A stretch of DNA of 38,321 nt, from the IMG/VR virus record IMGVR_UViG_3300047319_001509, positions 1 through 38,321 of that record. One strand, written 5' to 3'. A program made the position numbers and the translations under genes. The notes beneath the pieces were generated by a model. That model ran no database searches and was not told the DNA's origin. It saw nothing but the letters and a program-made list of their open reading frames with translations. Shown piece after piece: positions 6,702 to 13,471 of the stretch (position 1 is the first letter of the stretch; each line of letters begins with the position of its first letter). Source of the stretch: a virus.

Positions 6702-7732
6702 CCACCCGATGCCGATTCGTTCTCCAGCTTGCGGGTGGCGGCTTGCGCCAGCAGCGTCTTGCTCGCGGCCGCGGTGTAGCGGGCAACCTCCCGCAGCGTC
6801 GTGTGCCCACTGATCGAGGCGATCTCCTTTTCGGTGCAGCCGGCCTCGGCCAGCCGGCGGCACGTCGCCTTGCGCAGCCCATGCGCGGCGAGCGCGGGAA
6901 TGCCCGCCTCATTGCAAACCGTTCGGAACCAGTGCCCGAAGCCATCGACCGAAAACGGCTTGCCCTCCCCCGTGGTCAGGAACGTCAGGTGATCGCGCGG
7001 CGTGGCATCGATCGCCGCCCGCAGCTCGGGGCGAATCGGGATCACGACCTCGGCGCCGGTCTTGCCTTGCTTGACGTGCAAGGCGCTGCCGCGCACATGC
7101 TGCCGGCCCATCCGCACCACGTCGCTGCGCCGCTGCCCGGTGTTCAGCAGCAGCTCGAAGGCCAGCCGCGCGCGGGTGCCGCTGGCGTGATGCGCGCGGA
7201 ACCGGGCAATCTGGCCCTCGTCCCATTCCTTGAAACCGTCGCTCTTGGGCGTCTTGACCTTGATGGCGAGGGTCGGATCATCGGAACGCATCCCGATCGC
7301 GACGGCAAATCCCATCAGGGCACGAATGCCTTTGAGCCAGTTCCGGCGGGCGTGCGGCTTCTCGATCTTCGCAAGCAGCACGCGGACGACCTCGCTGTTG
7401 ATCTGGGCCGCACGGTGCTCGCCATACTGCTCGCGCAACCGCTCCAGCACGGCGCGGCGCGTGCGGCGGGTGTTGTCGGCAATCTCATGCTTGAACTCGG
7501 CGCTGTTGTAGTAGGCGGCCACCAGGGCGGCGATGGTGCCCGGCCCGCTGCGGCTGGCACCGATCTCGGCCGGCGCGCTGCCGGCGTGCGCCGCCGCATA
7601 GGCTGACATGAATTCCGCGCTGCCGGGGAGGCCGGGCAAGGGCACACGCCGGCCGTTACGGCGATAGTAGTGCCGGGGCTTGCCGCGCACGTCGCGGTAG
7701 GCTTGCACGAATTGCAGCTTGATCTTGCTCAT
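6695..7732 (-). CDS. int: Tyrosine recombinase / phage integrase (345 aa)
   Basis: All residues of the tyrosine recombinase active site are in order: Arg in GQRRSD (about 201-202), Lys in KQGKTG (221-224), H-x-x-R in AHGLRKAT (H284, R287), His in SGHTTL (H310) and the nucleophile Tyr in ARYTAAA (Y319). Residues about 64-160 form the core-binding SAM-like domain, and the short N-terminus (HYYRRNGRRVPLPG) resembles an arm-binding region. Length is normal for the family. It catalyses integration and excision between attP and attB. It is the last gene of the long leftward operon and overlaps its upstream small gene by four bases. Its stop lies in the GTTAGACA repeats. Confidence 0.95.
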   Translation of the reverse strand: MSKIKLQFVQAYRDVRGKPRHYYRRNGRRVPLPGLPGSAEFMSAYAAAHAGSAPAEIGASRSGPGTIAALVAAYYNSAEFKHEIADNTRRTRRAVLERLREQYGEHRAAQINSEVVRVLLAKIEKPHARRNWLKGIRALMGFAVAIGMRSDDPTLAIKVKTPKSDGFKEWDEGQIARFRAHHASGTRARLAFELLLNTGQRRSDVVRMGRQHVRGSALHVKQGKTGAEVVIPIRPELRAAIDATPRDHLTFLTTGEGKPFSVDGFGHWFRTVCNEAGIPALAAHGLRKATCRRLAEAGCTEKEIASISGHTTLREVARYTAAASKTLLAQAATRKLENESASGGV

Positions 7733-7914
7733 CTTGCTCCTTTGCGAGCGGCATCCAAAAGCTCGTTCTTCTCGTCTTGGGCCGCATCCTTGGTCATCAC
7801 CACGACCATCCTGCCGTCCGGGGCGATCTCGACCCTGGCAACCTCAGATCCGGCCGCTTTGGCCGCTTTGAGCGCCTTGGTCAGGTCGCTTTGCCGGAAC
7901 GCGCTTCGACGCAT
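7729..7914 (-). CDS. Small protein upstream of integrase (61 aa)
   Basis: Overlaps the integrase start by an ATGA, so the two are co-translated. The sequence has an N-terminal helix (QSDLTKALKAAKAAG), a beta pair (VARVEIAPDGRMVVVMT) and an acidic-basic tail. Similar short proteins with an APDGR-hairpin often precede integrases in alphaproteobacterial prophages. An excisionase-like role is possible, but no winged-helix motif is visible and none is claimed. Confidence 0.7.
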   Translation of the reverse strand: MRRSAFRQSDLTKALKAAKAAGSEVARVEIAPDGRMVVVMTKDAAQDEKNELLDAARKGAR

Positions 7915-7968
7915 AACATTGTGGCTCCGCTTTTGACAAGGCCAGCTTATCTGGCGTCCCCAGAGGCT

Positions 7969-8217
7969 TTATTGATCTCTGCCGCGTCCAAGCGGCACAC
8001 CGCCCACCGTGATGATCGGTACGGACGGAATGACTTGTTGCGCCAGATGCAGCGCAGCCATCTCCACCTTCAGCGTGTCGAGGATCGCACGCGCCACGCT
8101 GATGTGCAGGCGGGCTTCGGACGATGAGATTTTCTTTTCATCAATCTGTTTCCAGATGTCCAACAGCTTCGCGCGGATGTCCGCCGTGTCTTTAACAACC
8201 GTCGCAGGAACTTTCAT
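7969..8217 (-). CDS. Hypothetical helical protein (82 aa)
   Basis: The ATG at 8217 is preceded by ggagga, which also contains an in-frame TTG at 8235 that would add six residues; the ATG is preferred. The product is soluble and mostly helical (VVKDTADIRAKLLDIWKQID, SSSEARLHISVARAILDTLKV). The pattern recalls small phage proteins that accompany replication genes. No function is recognised. It overlaps the zinc-ribbon-like gene upstream by 26 bases. Confidence 0.65.
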   Translation of the reverse strand: MKVPATVVKDTADIRAKLLDIWKQIDEKKISSSEARLHISVARAILDTLKVEMAALHLAQQVIPSVPIITVGGVPLGRGRDQ

Positions 8218-8464
8218 GTTTCCTGATCCTCCCAAAAAGCCGCCTAATCAACATTTCTGTCCTCTCGATTTGCTGCTCCGCTGCCGCAATCTCCTTGCGC
8301 TCGCGCCGCCGTTCCGCGCCGGTTGCCACCGCCTGCGCGCTCAGTACCGGGCGGCAATCAGTGCATCGTACATCGTCGCGATCGGAGACGGCTGCGCCAC
8401 ACCCAAGGCAACGATTGTTCGGCGCCATTCCTGGCAACTTGGTTTCAGAGTGAATTCTTTTCAT
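8192..8464 (-). CDS. Small zinc-finger-like protein (90 aa)
   Basis: Contains CLGCGAAVSDRDDVRCTDCRP, that is C-x2-C-x12-C-x2-C at about residues 19-38, a four-cysteine zinc ribbon. It is followed by a charged helix (ERRRERKEIAAAEQQIERTEMLIRRL) likely to be a coiled coil. A DNA- or protein-binding adaptor is plausible. It overlaps the upstream gene by four bases and the downstream gene by 26. Confidence 0.7.
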   Translation of the reverse strand: MKRIHSETKLPGMAPNNRCLGCGAAVSDRDDVRCTDCRPVLSAQAVATGAERRRERKEIAAAEQQIERTEMLIRRLFGRIRKHESSCDGC

Positions 8465-9399
8465 TGGTTCAACCGTATCGCCCCTTCTGCCACCAACTCA
8501 TCGAGGCACGCATCAAGCAACGGGCGGTCATCGCAATAAAGCGAACGCGCCATGTTATCTACCGACCAGACATAGGGCGCGCTGCCTCTCATCAGCATGA
8601 GAATCGATCGCTTCAGATACTCTCGCGTGTAGGGAATGCTGATGTGTCTGGCCTGCATCTGCGCACGAAGCACGGCATCAGCCGCGACTTTGCGTGCGTC
8701 AAGCGACGCAAGCTCTGCGCCTGTGTACTGCGTTTCCGGTTTCGTCACTGGCGGCTCGTACACCGGCGTTATCCGGCTTTCCATCTGCTCCTGCTCGTAT
8801 TGCTGAAGCCGCTGCGCCGCCCGTACTCGCTGCTTCTCGATCAAGAGCGTCTTGCGGTTGCGCTCCGCGGCCTTCTCGGTCTTCTCATGGTCAAGCTTCC
8901 ATTGCGGGACATGGTGCCGCTTAACGGTCTTGCCAATCTTGTTTTTGTGCGGAGCGGCGGCATCCCATTCCGCGTCGGTTAACAATTCGCGCAGCTTGCG
9001 CGTGCGTGCAGCCTTCTCAAATTCGATGCGCTCGCGCTCCAACTCAGCGTCAGCAATTGCCTTGTATTGCGCACGCACCGCTCGCAATTCCCGTCTGGCC
9101 TCCGTGGCCGCCTGCCGCGCCGCCATCTGCTCCACTGTTGGTCCGACACGCGGTCTTCTACCAACCCTGCGTTCGATGTTAGGAGAAAGTGCATAGGGCA
9201 GGCACCAGAATTCCAATTCCTCGACCAGTACGGTGTTTGTGTTTGGTAGGTCGCCATTGGCAATGCCGCGGCGCTTTACTTGCTCAAGAAATTCAAAATC
9301 GTCGGCGTCAAGCTCGCGTGTGTAGAACCCGCTGACCGCGAGATTGTGCAGATGCTTCGAAAATGATTTCCGGTAAATGAAATGATTAGTGTGGTACAC
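8461..9399 (-). CDS. Hypothetical protein with long charged helix (312 aa)
   Basis: The frame begins with GTG at 9399, four bases past the upstream stop; no better start is seen. Residues about 90-215 are a long, highly charged helical region (repeats rich in R, E, K, A, Q), probably coiled coil. The last 60 residues (YLKRSILMLMRG...LDACLDELVAEGAIRLNQ) look like a small winged-helix-type domain. The N-terminal 85 residues are a distinct, less charged domain. No known family was recognised. The position in the early leftward operon suggests a DNA-related role. Confidence 0.65.
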   Translation of the reverse strand: MYHTNHFIYRKSFSKHLHNLAVSGFYTRELDADDFEFLEQVKRRGIANGDLPNTNTVLVEELEFWCLPYALSPNIERRVGRRPRVGPTVEQMAARQAATEARRELRAVRAQYKAIADAELERERIEFEKAARTRKLRELLTDAEWDAAAPHKNKIGKTVKRHHVPQWKLDHEKTEKAAERNRKTLLIEKQRVRAAQRLQQYEQEQMESRITPVYEPPVTKPETQYTGAELASLDARKVAADAVLRAQMQARHISIPYTREYLKRSILMLMRGSAPYVWSVDNMARSLYCDDRPLLDACLDELVAEGAIRLNQ

Positions 9400-9402
9400 C
9401 TT

Positions 9403-9768
9403 TCATGCTCCGTGATCCTCACCATTGCCGCGCTTGCTGTCCAGCCGTTCCTGCAGCGCGCGAATACTCTCGATGACGGAGGTAGCCTTGCCGCAAAACT
9501 GCTCGACATGCTCGCCGGCAACGCGGCTGTGCTCGCGCACGGCGCCGGCAAGCTCGCGTAGATTCTCAGCGATCTTGGCGGCGGCTTCTTCGAGGCACCT
9601 TGCGGCATCCTCAATCTCGGTTGCGGCGGCGCCGCCAATGCGATCAACAGCTTTTATCGTTATGTTCGCGAGCTTGATCGGATCGTGGACAGGCGGCAGC
9701 TCGTCCAGCAGCTCGACCGGCAACACGCGCTTCGACGCCGGCAATCCGTATTCGTCAGGTCCGTTCAT
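9403..9768 (-). CDS. Hypothetical helical protein (121 aa)
   Basis: The start at 9768 has ggagg six bases upstream and overlaps the TGA of the gene ending at 9765. The protein is a single run of amphipathic helices (IEDAARCLEEAAAKIAENLRELAGAVREHS, then VIESIRALQERLDSK), resembling a small coiled-coil or four-helix protein. No membrane segment and no enzymatic motif are present. Function unknown. Confidence 0.65.
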   Translation of the reverse strand: MNGPDEYGLPASKRVLPVELLDELPPVHDPIKLANITIKAVDRIGGAAATEIEDAARCLEEAAAKIAENLRELAGAVREHSRVAGEHVEQFCGKATSVIESIRALQERLDSKRGNGEDHGA

Positions 9769-9982
9769 GGTCGTCCTCCCGTGGGTCGATTGCAGCGCCA
9801 ATATCGCCAGCCGTTCGCTTTGCTGTACCAAGTGCGTCCTTTGACGCCGCACACCGGATCGCTGCTTGATTGACGTGCTTGTTGATTTCGTGAATCGCGC
9901 GCAGGTAGCTCACGCGATGGCGCGTCATGTACTGGTCGGAGGTCATCAGCTCCCCGTCGATCAGGTAGCGGAGCATCCTCAT
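9755..9982 (-). CDS. Hypothetical protein nested in an overlapping frame (75 aa)
   Basis: Starts at an ATG with agggac just upstream. The first half (LIDGELMTSDQYMTRHRVSY, LRAIHEINKHV) has protein-like composition and mostly G/C third bases, so this frame looks coding between about 9982 and 9875. In the second half the GC-third-base bias weakens and the competing frame (9765-10139) looks better. Either both overlapping genes are real or a frameshift separates two parts of one gene. Confidence 0.5.
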   Translation of the reverse strand: MRMLRYLIDGELMTSDQYMTRHRVSYLRAIHEINKHVNQAAIRCAASKDALGTAKRTAGDIGAAIDPREDDHERT

Positions 9983-10139
9983 CGTCCCTGTGCAGCGGCG
10001 GCAGGCGATCTCCCTTGCCGTCGGTGGCCGGCGCCTGCAGCTCGGGCACAGCGGCCCGCAGCAGCACCGGCGACGGCCGGGTGAAATAAACCAGCAGCAA
10101 GGCCGCGGTCACGCCGATCGCCACGGCCAGCAGCTTCAT
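9765..10139 (-). CDS. Membrane-anchored hypothetical protein (124 aa)
   Basis: The ATG at 10139 overlaps the stop of the upstream frame, and the stop at 9765 overlaps the next ATG; both junctions favour a real gene. An N-terminal hydrophobic helix (LLAVAIGVTAALLLVYF, residues 3-19) is a signal anchor. The C-terminus has a W/C-rich end (VCGVKGRTWYSKANGWRYWR) that could be a small zinc-ribbon-like fold. The middle overlaps the 9755-9982 frame and is arginine/aspartate-rich, as shadow frames are, so the gene may be shorter or frameshifted. Confidence 0.5.
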   Translation of the reverse strand: MKLLAVAIGVTAALLLVYFTRPSPVLLRAAVPELQAPATDGKGDRLPPLHRDDEDAPLPDRRGADDLRPVHDAPSRELPARDSRNQQARQSSSDPVCGVKGRTWYSKANGWRYWRCNRPTGGRP

Positions 10140-10381
10140 GGTGACCCACCCGGCGATACGTGTTTGGCGCACGCCGGGTGGGGCACGCGGGAGGCGAGCC
10201 TTTCTGTCGGACGGTCAAAGTCAGGTACGACATTAACCATCTCAGTTGTTGCCGGTGGTCGCTCGCGACCGGGCTCCCGGCTTGACCCGGCCAAACGCGC
10301 GACCGGAAAGCACAACGAGTCGAAGCTGCCGCGCCGAAAGCAGAGCAGGCAAACGAATTCGGTGTTCGCGAAATCGCTCAA
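10136..10381 (-). CDS. Small hypothetical protein with TTG start (81 aa)
   Basis: The start is a TTG placed directly after the TGA of the preceding gene, with GGAGG at proper distance inside that gene's 3' end. The stop overlaps the ATG of the next gene. These two coupled junctions are the main evidence. The sequence has a short C-x2-C (FVCLLCFRRG) and no other recognisable feature. It could instead be an untranslated spacer of the operon. Confidence 0.4.
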   Translation of the reverse strand: MSDFANTEFVCLLCFRRGSFDSLCFPVARLAGSSREPGRERPPATTEMVNVVPDFDRPTERLASRVPHPACAKHVSPGGSP

Positions 10382-10564
10382 TCAATCCTCCGGTCGCTTG
10401 TCGGGCGGCCAGGGGCCGGCGTCGAGTTGCTGTTTGATGATCTCGCCTTCCTGCGCCATCGCTTCCTCGCGCAGCATTTCCATGATCGCCCTGGCCGGCA
10501 GATGCGGCGAGGCGCGCAGCACAAGCTCGGCCAGTTCCTCTCCGAATTGCTCGGGCGTCACCAT
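10382..10564 (-). CDS. Small acidic helical protein (60 aa)
   Basis: The start at 10564 is supported by ggagg upstream and a seven-base overlap with the gene ending at 10558. It is helical and acidic (TPEQFGEELAELVLRA, AIMEMLREEAMAQEGEIIKQ), ending with PWPPDKRPED. The product is a typical small phage early protein; function unknown. Confidence 0.6.
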   Translation of the reverse strand: MVTPEQFGEELAELVLRASPHLPARAIMEMLREEAMAQEGEIIKQQLDAGPWPPDKRPED

Positions 10565-10773
10565 GCCTGATCCTCCACCGGCTTGATCAGCCTCCATTGC
10601 CCATTGATCAGATCAGCCTCGTAAAATCGTTTGAGCGCGTCACCGAATTGCGCGCGCTGCCGTGGCGTCGGCGTAACGCGGGGTTGCCAGTGCCGTTTTC
10701 CCTCGGCATAGACCAGCCACGGCAAACTGTTCTTGCCTTGGGTGCCAACCGGTCGTTGAACTTTCACGATCAT
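10558..10773 (-). CDS. Hypothetical basic protein (71 aa)
   Basis: The ATG at 10773 overlaps the TGA of the gene at 10770. The protein reads MIVKVQRPVGTQGKNSLPWL, then a beta-rich turn (VYAEGKRHWQPRV) and a closing FYEADLINGQWRLIKPVEDQ. The order of strands and the W/F residues suggest a small beta-barrel-like fold. Position directly after the putative recombination gene suggests an accessory role in DNA processing. No family was recognised. Confidence 0.65.
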   Translation of the reverse strand: MIVKVQRPVGTQGKNSLPWLVYAEGKRHWQPRVTPTPRQRAQFGDALKRFYEADLINGQWRLIKPVEDQAW

Positions 10774-11864
10774 TTCGGTTGCTCCGTGGTGGGGAATGTC
10801 GGCAGCGGGTTGCCGTCGAAGCCGGCCATCCACGCGATCTGTTCCTTCATCCTGGCGGTGTCGCGGAATTCTCCCGGCATCGCCTTTTTCGCGCCGTTCT
10901 GCGCACGCCACTCGACACCGCGCTTGTGGGCGGCCACAATGGCGTCGTCACCCCCAGCCGGCGCAGGGTCACCAGCGGCAGGAGCTTTCGCCGCCTCACC
11001 GCCAGTGCCCTGCGCCTCCCCCTCCGTAGCCTTCGGCTCATCAGGTTTGGCCGGCTCCGCTTTGGGCTCATCGGCCTTGGGCGGCTCCAGCGGCGGGAAG
11101 GTTTCGTCAGCCGTCGCCATGCCGTCCGCGATGCTTTTCGCCATCGCGATGACTTGCGCGACATCGTGCGCCAACCAGTCCTTGCTGGCGCGGCCGATGA
11201 CGCGCTCGACGCGCCTGACATCGACCGGCAGACGACCAAGGCCATCAAGAATGCCCTGGCGATATTTGGGCAAGTCCTTGCCGATCTTATCGACCAGCGA
11301 GTTGCGCGCTTCCTCGAATGCAAAGTCCGCGAATGTTTGCAACGCGTTCACGATGCAGTTGCGGATCGCTTTGCTCTGGCCGATTTGATAGGCGATGTCC
11401 AAGCGCCGGTCGGCATCCTTGGTTTTCAGCGAGCTTTGCGATTTGCGTTGACGATAGGCGCGCTCCATAGAGAAGCCGGTTTCGATGTCGGTGAACCGGG
11501 CATAGAAAATCCAGGCATCGCCTACGTCCAGCTCGCGCACCTCGTTCACGTTGTTGCCGTACACGCGCGCAATGTCATTTGCGAGTTTGATTGAAGGCCC
11601 TTCAATCCAATCCGTGCCGCCGCCATCCTTCTTGACCGGGAAGCGATAGAACCAATCGGTGCCGGCCCTGGCGGCGAGCGCGGTGAGCTTGCCGAAGATT
11701 TTGCCCTCGTCGCGATACACGGCCACCTGCTGCGCGCCGATGATGCGATCGGCAAGCCCGGTGGTCGCGCGCACAAGCGCATGACCATGCGGTTGCTGTG
11801 GCTGGCCGCCGGCATTGGCGAACTCGGACAGCTCGCGGCGGCGATCCTCGATCTCGTTCATCAT
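10770..11864 (-). CDS. Conserved phage protein, candidate recombination/annealing factor (364 aa)
   Basis: The core (about residues 50-190) has the blocks WFYRFPVKKDGGGTDWIEGP, SIKLANDIARVYGN, WIFYARFTDIETGFSM and DIAYQIGQSKAIRNCIVNAL. This is the layout of a widespread phage family of about 300-400 residues with a GPS-x-KLA block and a conserved closing helix with R-N/R-x-C. The family has no settled biochemical role. It often occurs in the same early operon as YqaJ-type exonucleases, as here, so a strand-annealing partner is plausible but unproven. The C-terminal third is a low-complexity Pro/Ala/Glu linker (about 235-300) ending in a small basic domain (VAAHKRGVEWRAQNGAKKAM). Starts at an ATGATG overlapping the upstream stop. 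Confidence 0.7.
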   Translation of the reverse strand: MMNEIEDRRRELSEFANAGGQPQQPHGHALVRATTGLADRIIGAQQVAVYRDEGKIFGKLTALAARAGTDWFYRFPVKKDGGGTDWIEGPSIKLANDIARVYGNNVNEVRELDVGDAWIFYARFTDIETGFSMERAYRQRKSQSSLKTKDADRRLDIAYQIGQSKAIRNCIVNALQTFADFAFEEARNSLVDKIGKDLPKYRQGILDGLGRLPVDVRRVERVIGRASKDWLAHDVAQVIAMAKSIADGMATADETFPPLEPPKADEPKAEPAKPDEPKATEGEAQGTGGEAAKAPAAGDPAPAGGDDAIVAAHKRGVEWRAQNGAKKAMPGEFRDTARMKEQIAWMAGFDGNPLPTFPTTEQPK

Positions 11865-12832
11865 GCATCCTCCTGGGTAAGCCCGATGCAGGCTTGCACC
11901 GCGCGGAACATATTGTCGGCCTCACGGCGCAGCTCGACCTCCTTGCGATTGATCGGCCCGTAGTGCTGGCGCAGATTGCGCAGCACCAGGGCGCAGCTCT
12001 CGACCGCGAATGCCGGCGCCCGCTTGGACAAGTCCTGAAATGTGAAACCGGCGCCGCTGCCGTAGCAGTCCCAATCAGACTCGGAGCACGACACGCCTTC
12101 GGCAAACACCGTGCCGAAGCCGGCCACGGTTTCCTCGCGCTCGAATTCCTCCATCAGCGGATCGAAGCACGGATGGCAGACGTGCGCGTTGTAGCTGGTC
12201 TGGAACAAGCCGGCCTCGCATGTATCGCTCGACGTGTTGGACGCCGATTGATCGCGGCCCTCACAGTGCCGCCCGCTGCTCTCGCGCATACCGAGCCCGA
12301 GCAGCAGCACGTACAGGTGGCGCAGCGTGTCGATGCCGGGCCGCTCATTGCTCATGTCGAGCGCGGCGAAATCGGAATTGAACCACGACAGCGCATCAAG
12401 CTCGTCATCGTGGGTATTGGCGCACGACATGCCGATCACCGCCGGATGCCGGGCTTCCAGCCTTATGCAGCTTTGCGCGAAGGCGAGCGCCATGCCCATG
12501 ATGTAGCCGGCCGGCGCCGTGCCGCGGTCCTGCCACTCATAGCTGGCGATGGCCGACGCGCTGGCGATCCACATGACCGCGGCGGCATCGCTCGCCGGCA
12601 GGGACGGCAGCACGGGCGGTGCCTCGGACTCGAGCGCATCCCAGGTCGTTTGATTGACGATGCCGGTGACGGCAAGCCCACGCGTGCGCTGGAACTCGCG
12701 CACTTCCTCCTGGGTGATCGGCCCGAAGTCACCGTCGAAGCCGTGCGGCAGCAGCGTTTGAAGATAAGAAACCGCTGGGCCGCTCTCGCCTATGATCAGG
12801 GTCGGTCGCGGCGGGAGAATGTCATTGGGCAT
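11861..12832 (-). CDS. Peptidoglycan-binding endolysin/lytic enzyme (323 aa)
   Basis: The start at 12832 has ggagg seven bases upstream. Residues about 15-70 are a PG_binding_1 domain (GESGPAVSYLQTLL, GFDGDFGPITQEEVREFQ, TGIVNQTTWDAL). The C-terminal half has a lysozyme/transglycosylase-like centre, MRESSGRHCEGRD (E184) then CEAGLFQTSYNA (E206), resembling goose-lysozyme-type enzymes in which Glu cleaves the glycan. Several cysteines (C190, C205, C219 and others) may form disulfides. No signal peptide is visible, so export would need a holin. It sits inside the early leftward operon rather than beside the membrane proteins at 1621-2277, which is unusual for an endolysin. Confidence 0.75.
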   Translation of the reverse strand: MPNDILPPRPTLIIGESGPAVSYLQTLLPHGFDGDFGPITQEEVREFQRTRGLAVTGIVNQTTWDALESEAPPVLPSLPASDAAAVMWIASASAIASYEWQDRGTAPAGYIMGMALAFAQSCIRLEARHPAVIGMSCANTHDDELDALSWFNSDFAALDMSNERPGIDTLRHLYVLLLGLGMRESSGRHCEGRDQSASNTSSDTCEAGLFQTSYNAHVCHPCFDPLMEEFEREETVAGFGTVFAEGVSCSESDWDCYGSGAGFTFQDLSKRAPAFAVESCALVLRNLRQHYGPINRKEVELRREADNMFRAVQACIGLTQEDA

Positions 12833-13463
12833 GGGCGTCCTCCGGGTGGGGTGCGTCATCAGGTGCGTCATGGCGCTCGCCGTCCTTCAACTGCCGGCGC
12901 GCACGCCTAACTGTCGGTTCCGACACGCTAATTTCGGCGGCGATGGCCCGGTTGGATTTCTCTGGGTGAGCCGCGACCGCCGCGGCGGCGCGTTCCAGGG
13001 CGCTCGCCTTGGTCAGTGGATCGGCATTGGCCCACGGGTGATCGCTGACGTAGGGCACGCCGCAGCCGCAGGGACACTTCGCCGTGGTGCCGCAGCTCGT
13101 GCAGCGCAGCAGAGCGCCCCGATGCACCATCCGGCCGATCAGCTCATCGACCCGATCGCGTGCCAGCGGGACATGCCGGCGGGCAAAGTCGGCCCACGGC
13201 TCCGCGGGATTGGTCGTCTCATGGAATTCGCGCAGGCGCGCAAGGCCCAAAGCGGCAAGCACCGGGCGGCCACCCGCCTCGGCCTGGGTGATCTGCTCGA
13301 TCATGCCGGCGATCGACAGCGGCTCATCGCTGGCGGCTGGCACCGGTCGCGGCTCCGGGAAGGTGGCACGGTGCGCAATCCGCGTGATCTGATCGCTGGC
13401 GCGATGCACGATGGCTTCGCCCTCCGCGATGTTTTTGCGAGCGGTGGTGATCTCGTCGTCCAT
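12822..13463 (-). CDS. Zinc-motif plus HTH DNA-binding protein (213 aa)
   Basis: Starts at 13463, nine bases after the upstream stop, with gggtga as a weak ribosome site. A cysteine cluster lies at residues 121-134 (CTSCGTTAKCPCGCG). The C-terminus holds a helix-turn-helix, SNRAIAAEISVSEPTVRRAR (about 170-189), of the kind in which a replication or regulatory protein reads DNA. The N-terminal 110 residues are helical. It overlaps the endolysin gene by 11 bases. The role could be regulatory or replicative; the neighbouring possible initiator favours the latter slightly. Confidence 0.7.
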   Translation of the reverse strand: MDDEITTARKNIAEGEAIVHRASDQITRIAHRATFPEPRPVPAASDEPLSIAGMIEQITQAEAGGRPVLAALGLARLREFHETTNPAEPWADFARRHVPLARDRVDELIGRMVHRGALLRCTSCGTTAKCPCGCGVPYVSDHPWANADPLTKASALERAAAAVAAHPEKSNRAIAAEISVSEPTVRRARRQLKDGERHDAPDDAPHPEDAHAQ

Positions 13464-13471
13464 TGTCACGG

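Noticed and set aside
6656-7606. A 316-residue plus-strand frame opposite the integrase.
   Set aside because: The minus strand carries every catalytic residue of a tyrosine recombinase; the plus frame has none.
11798-12910. A 370-residue plus-strand frame opposite the endolysin-like gene.
   Set aside because: Arg/His/Gly-rich shadow without motifs; the opposite strand has PG-binding and lysozyme-like motifs and a strong ribosome site.
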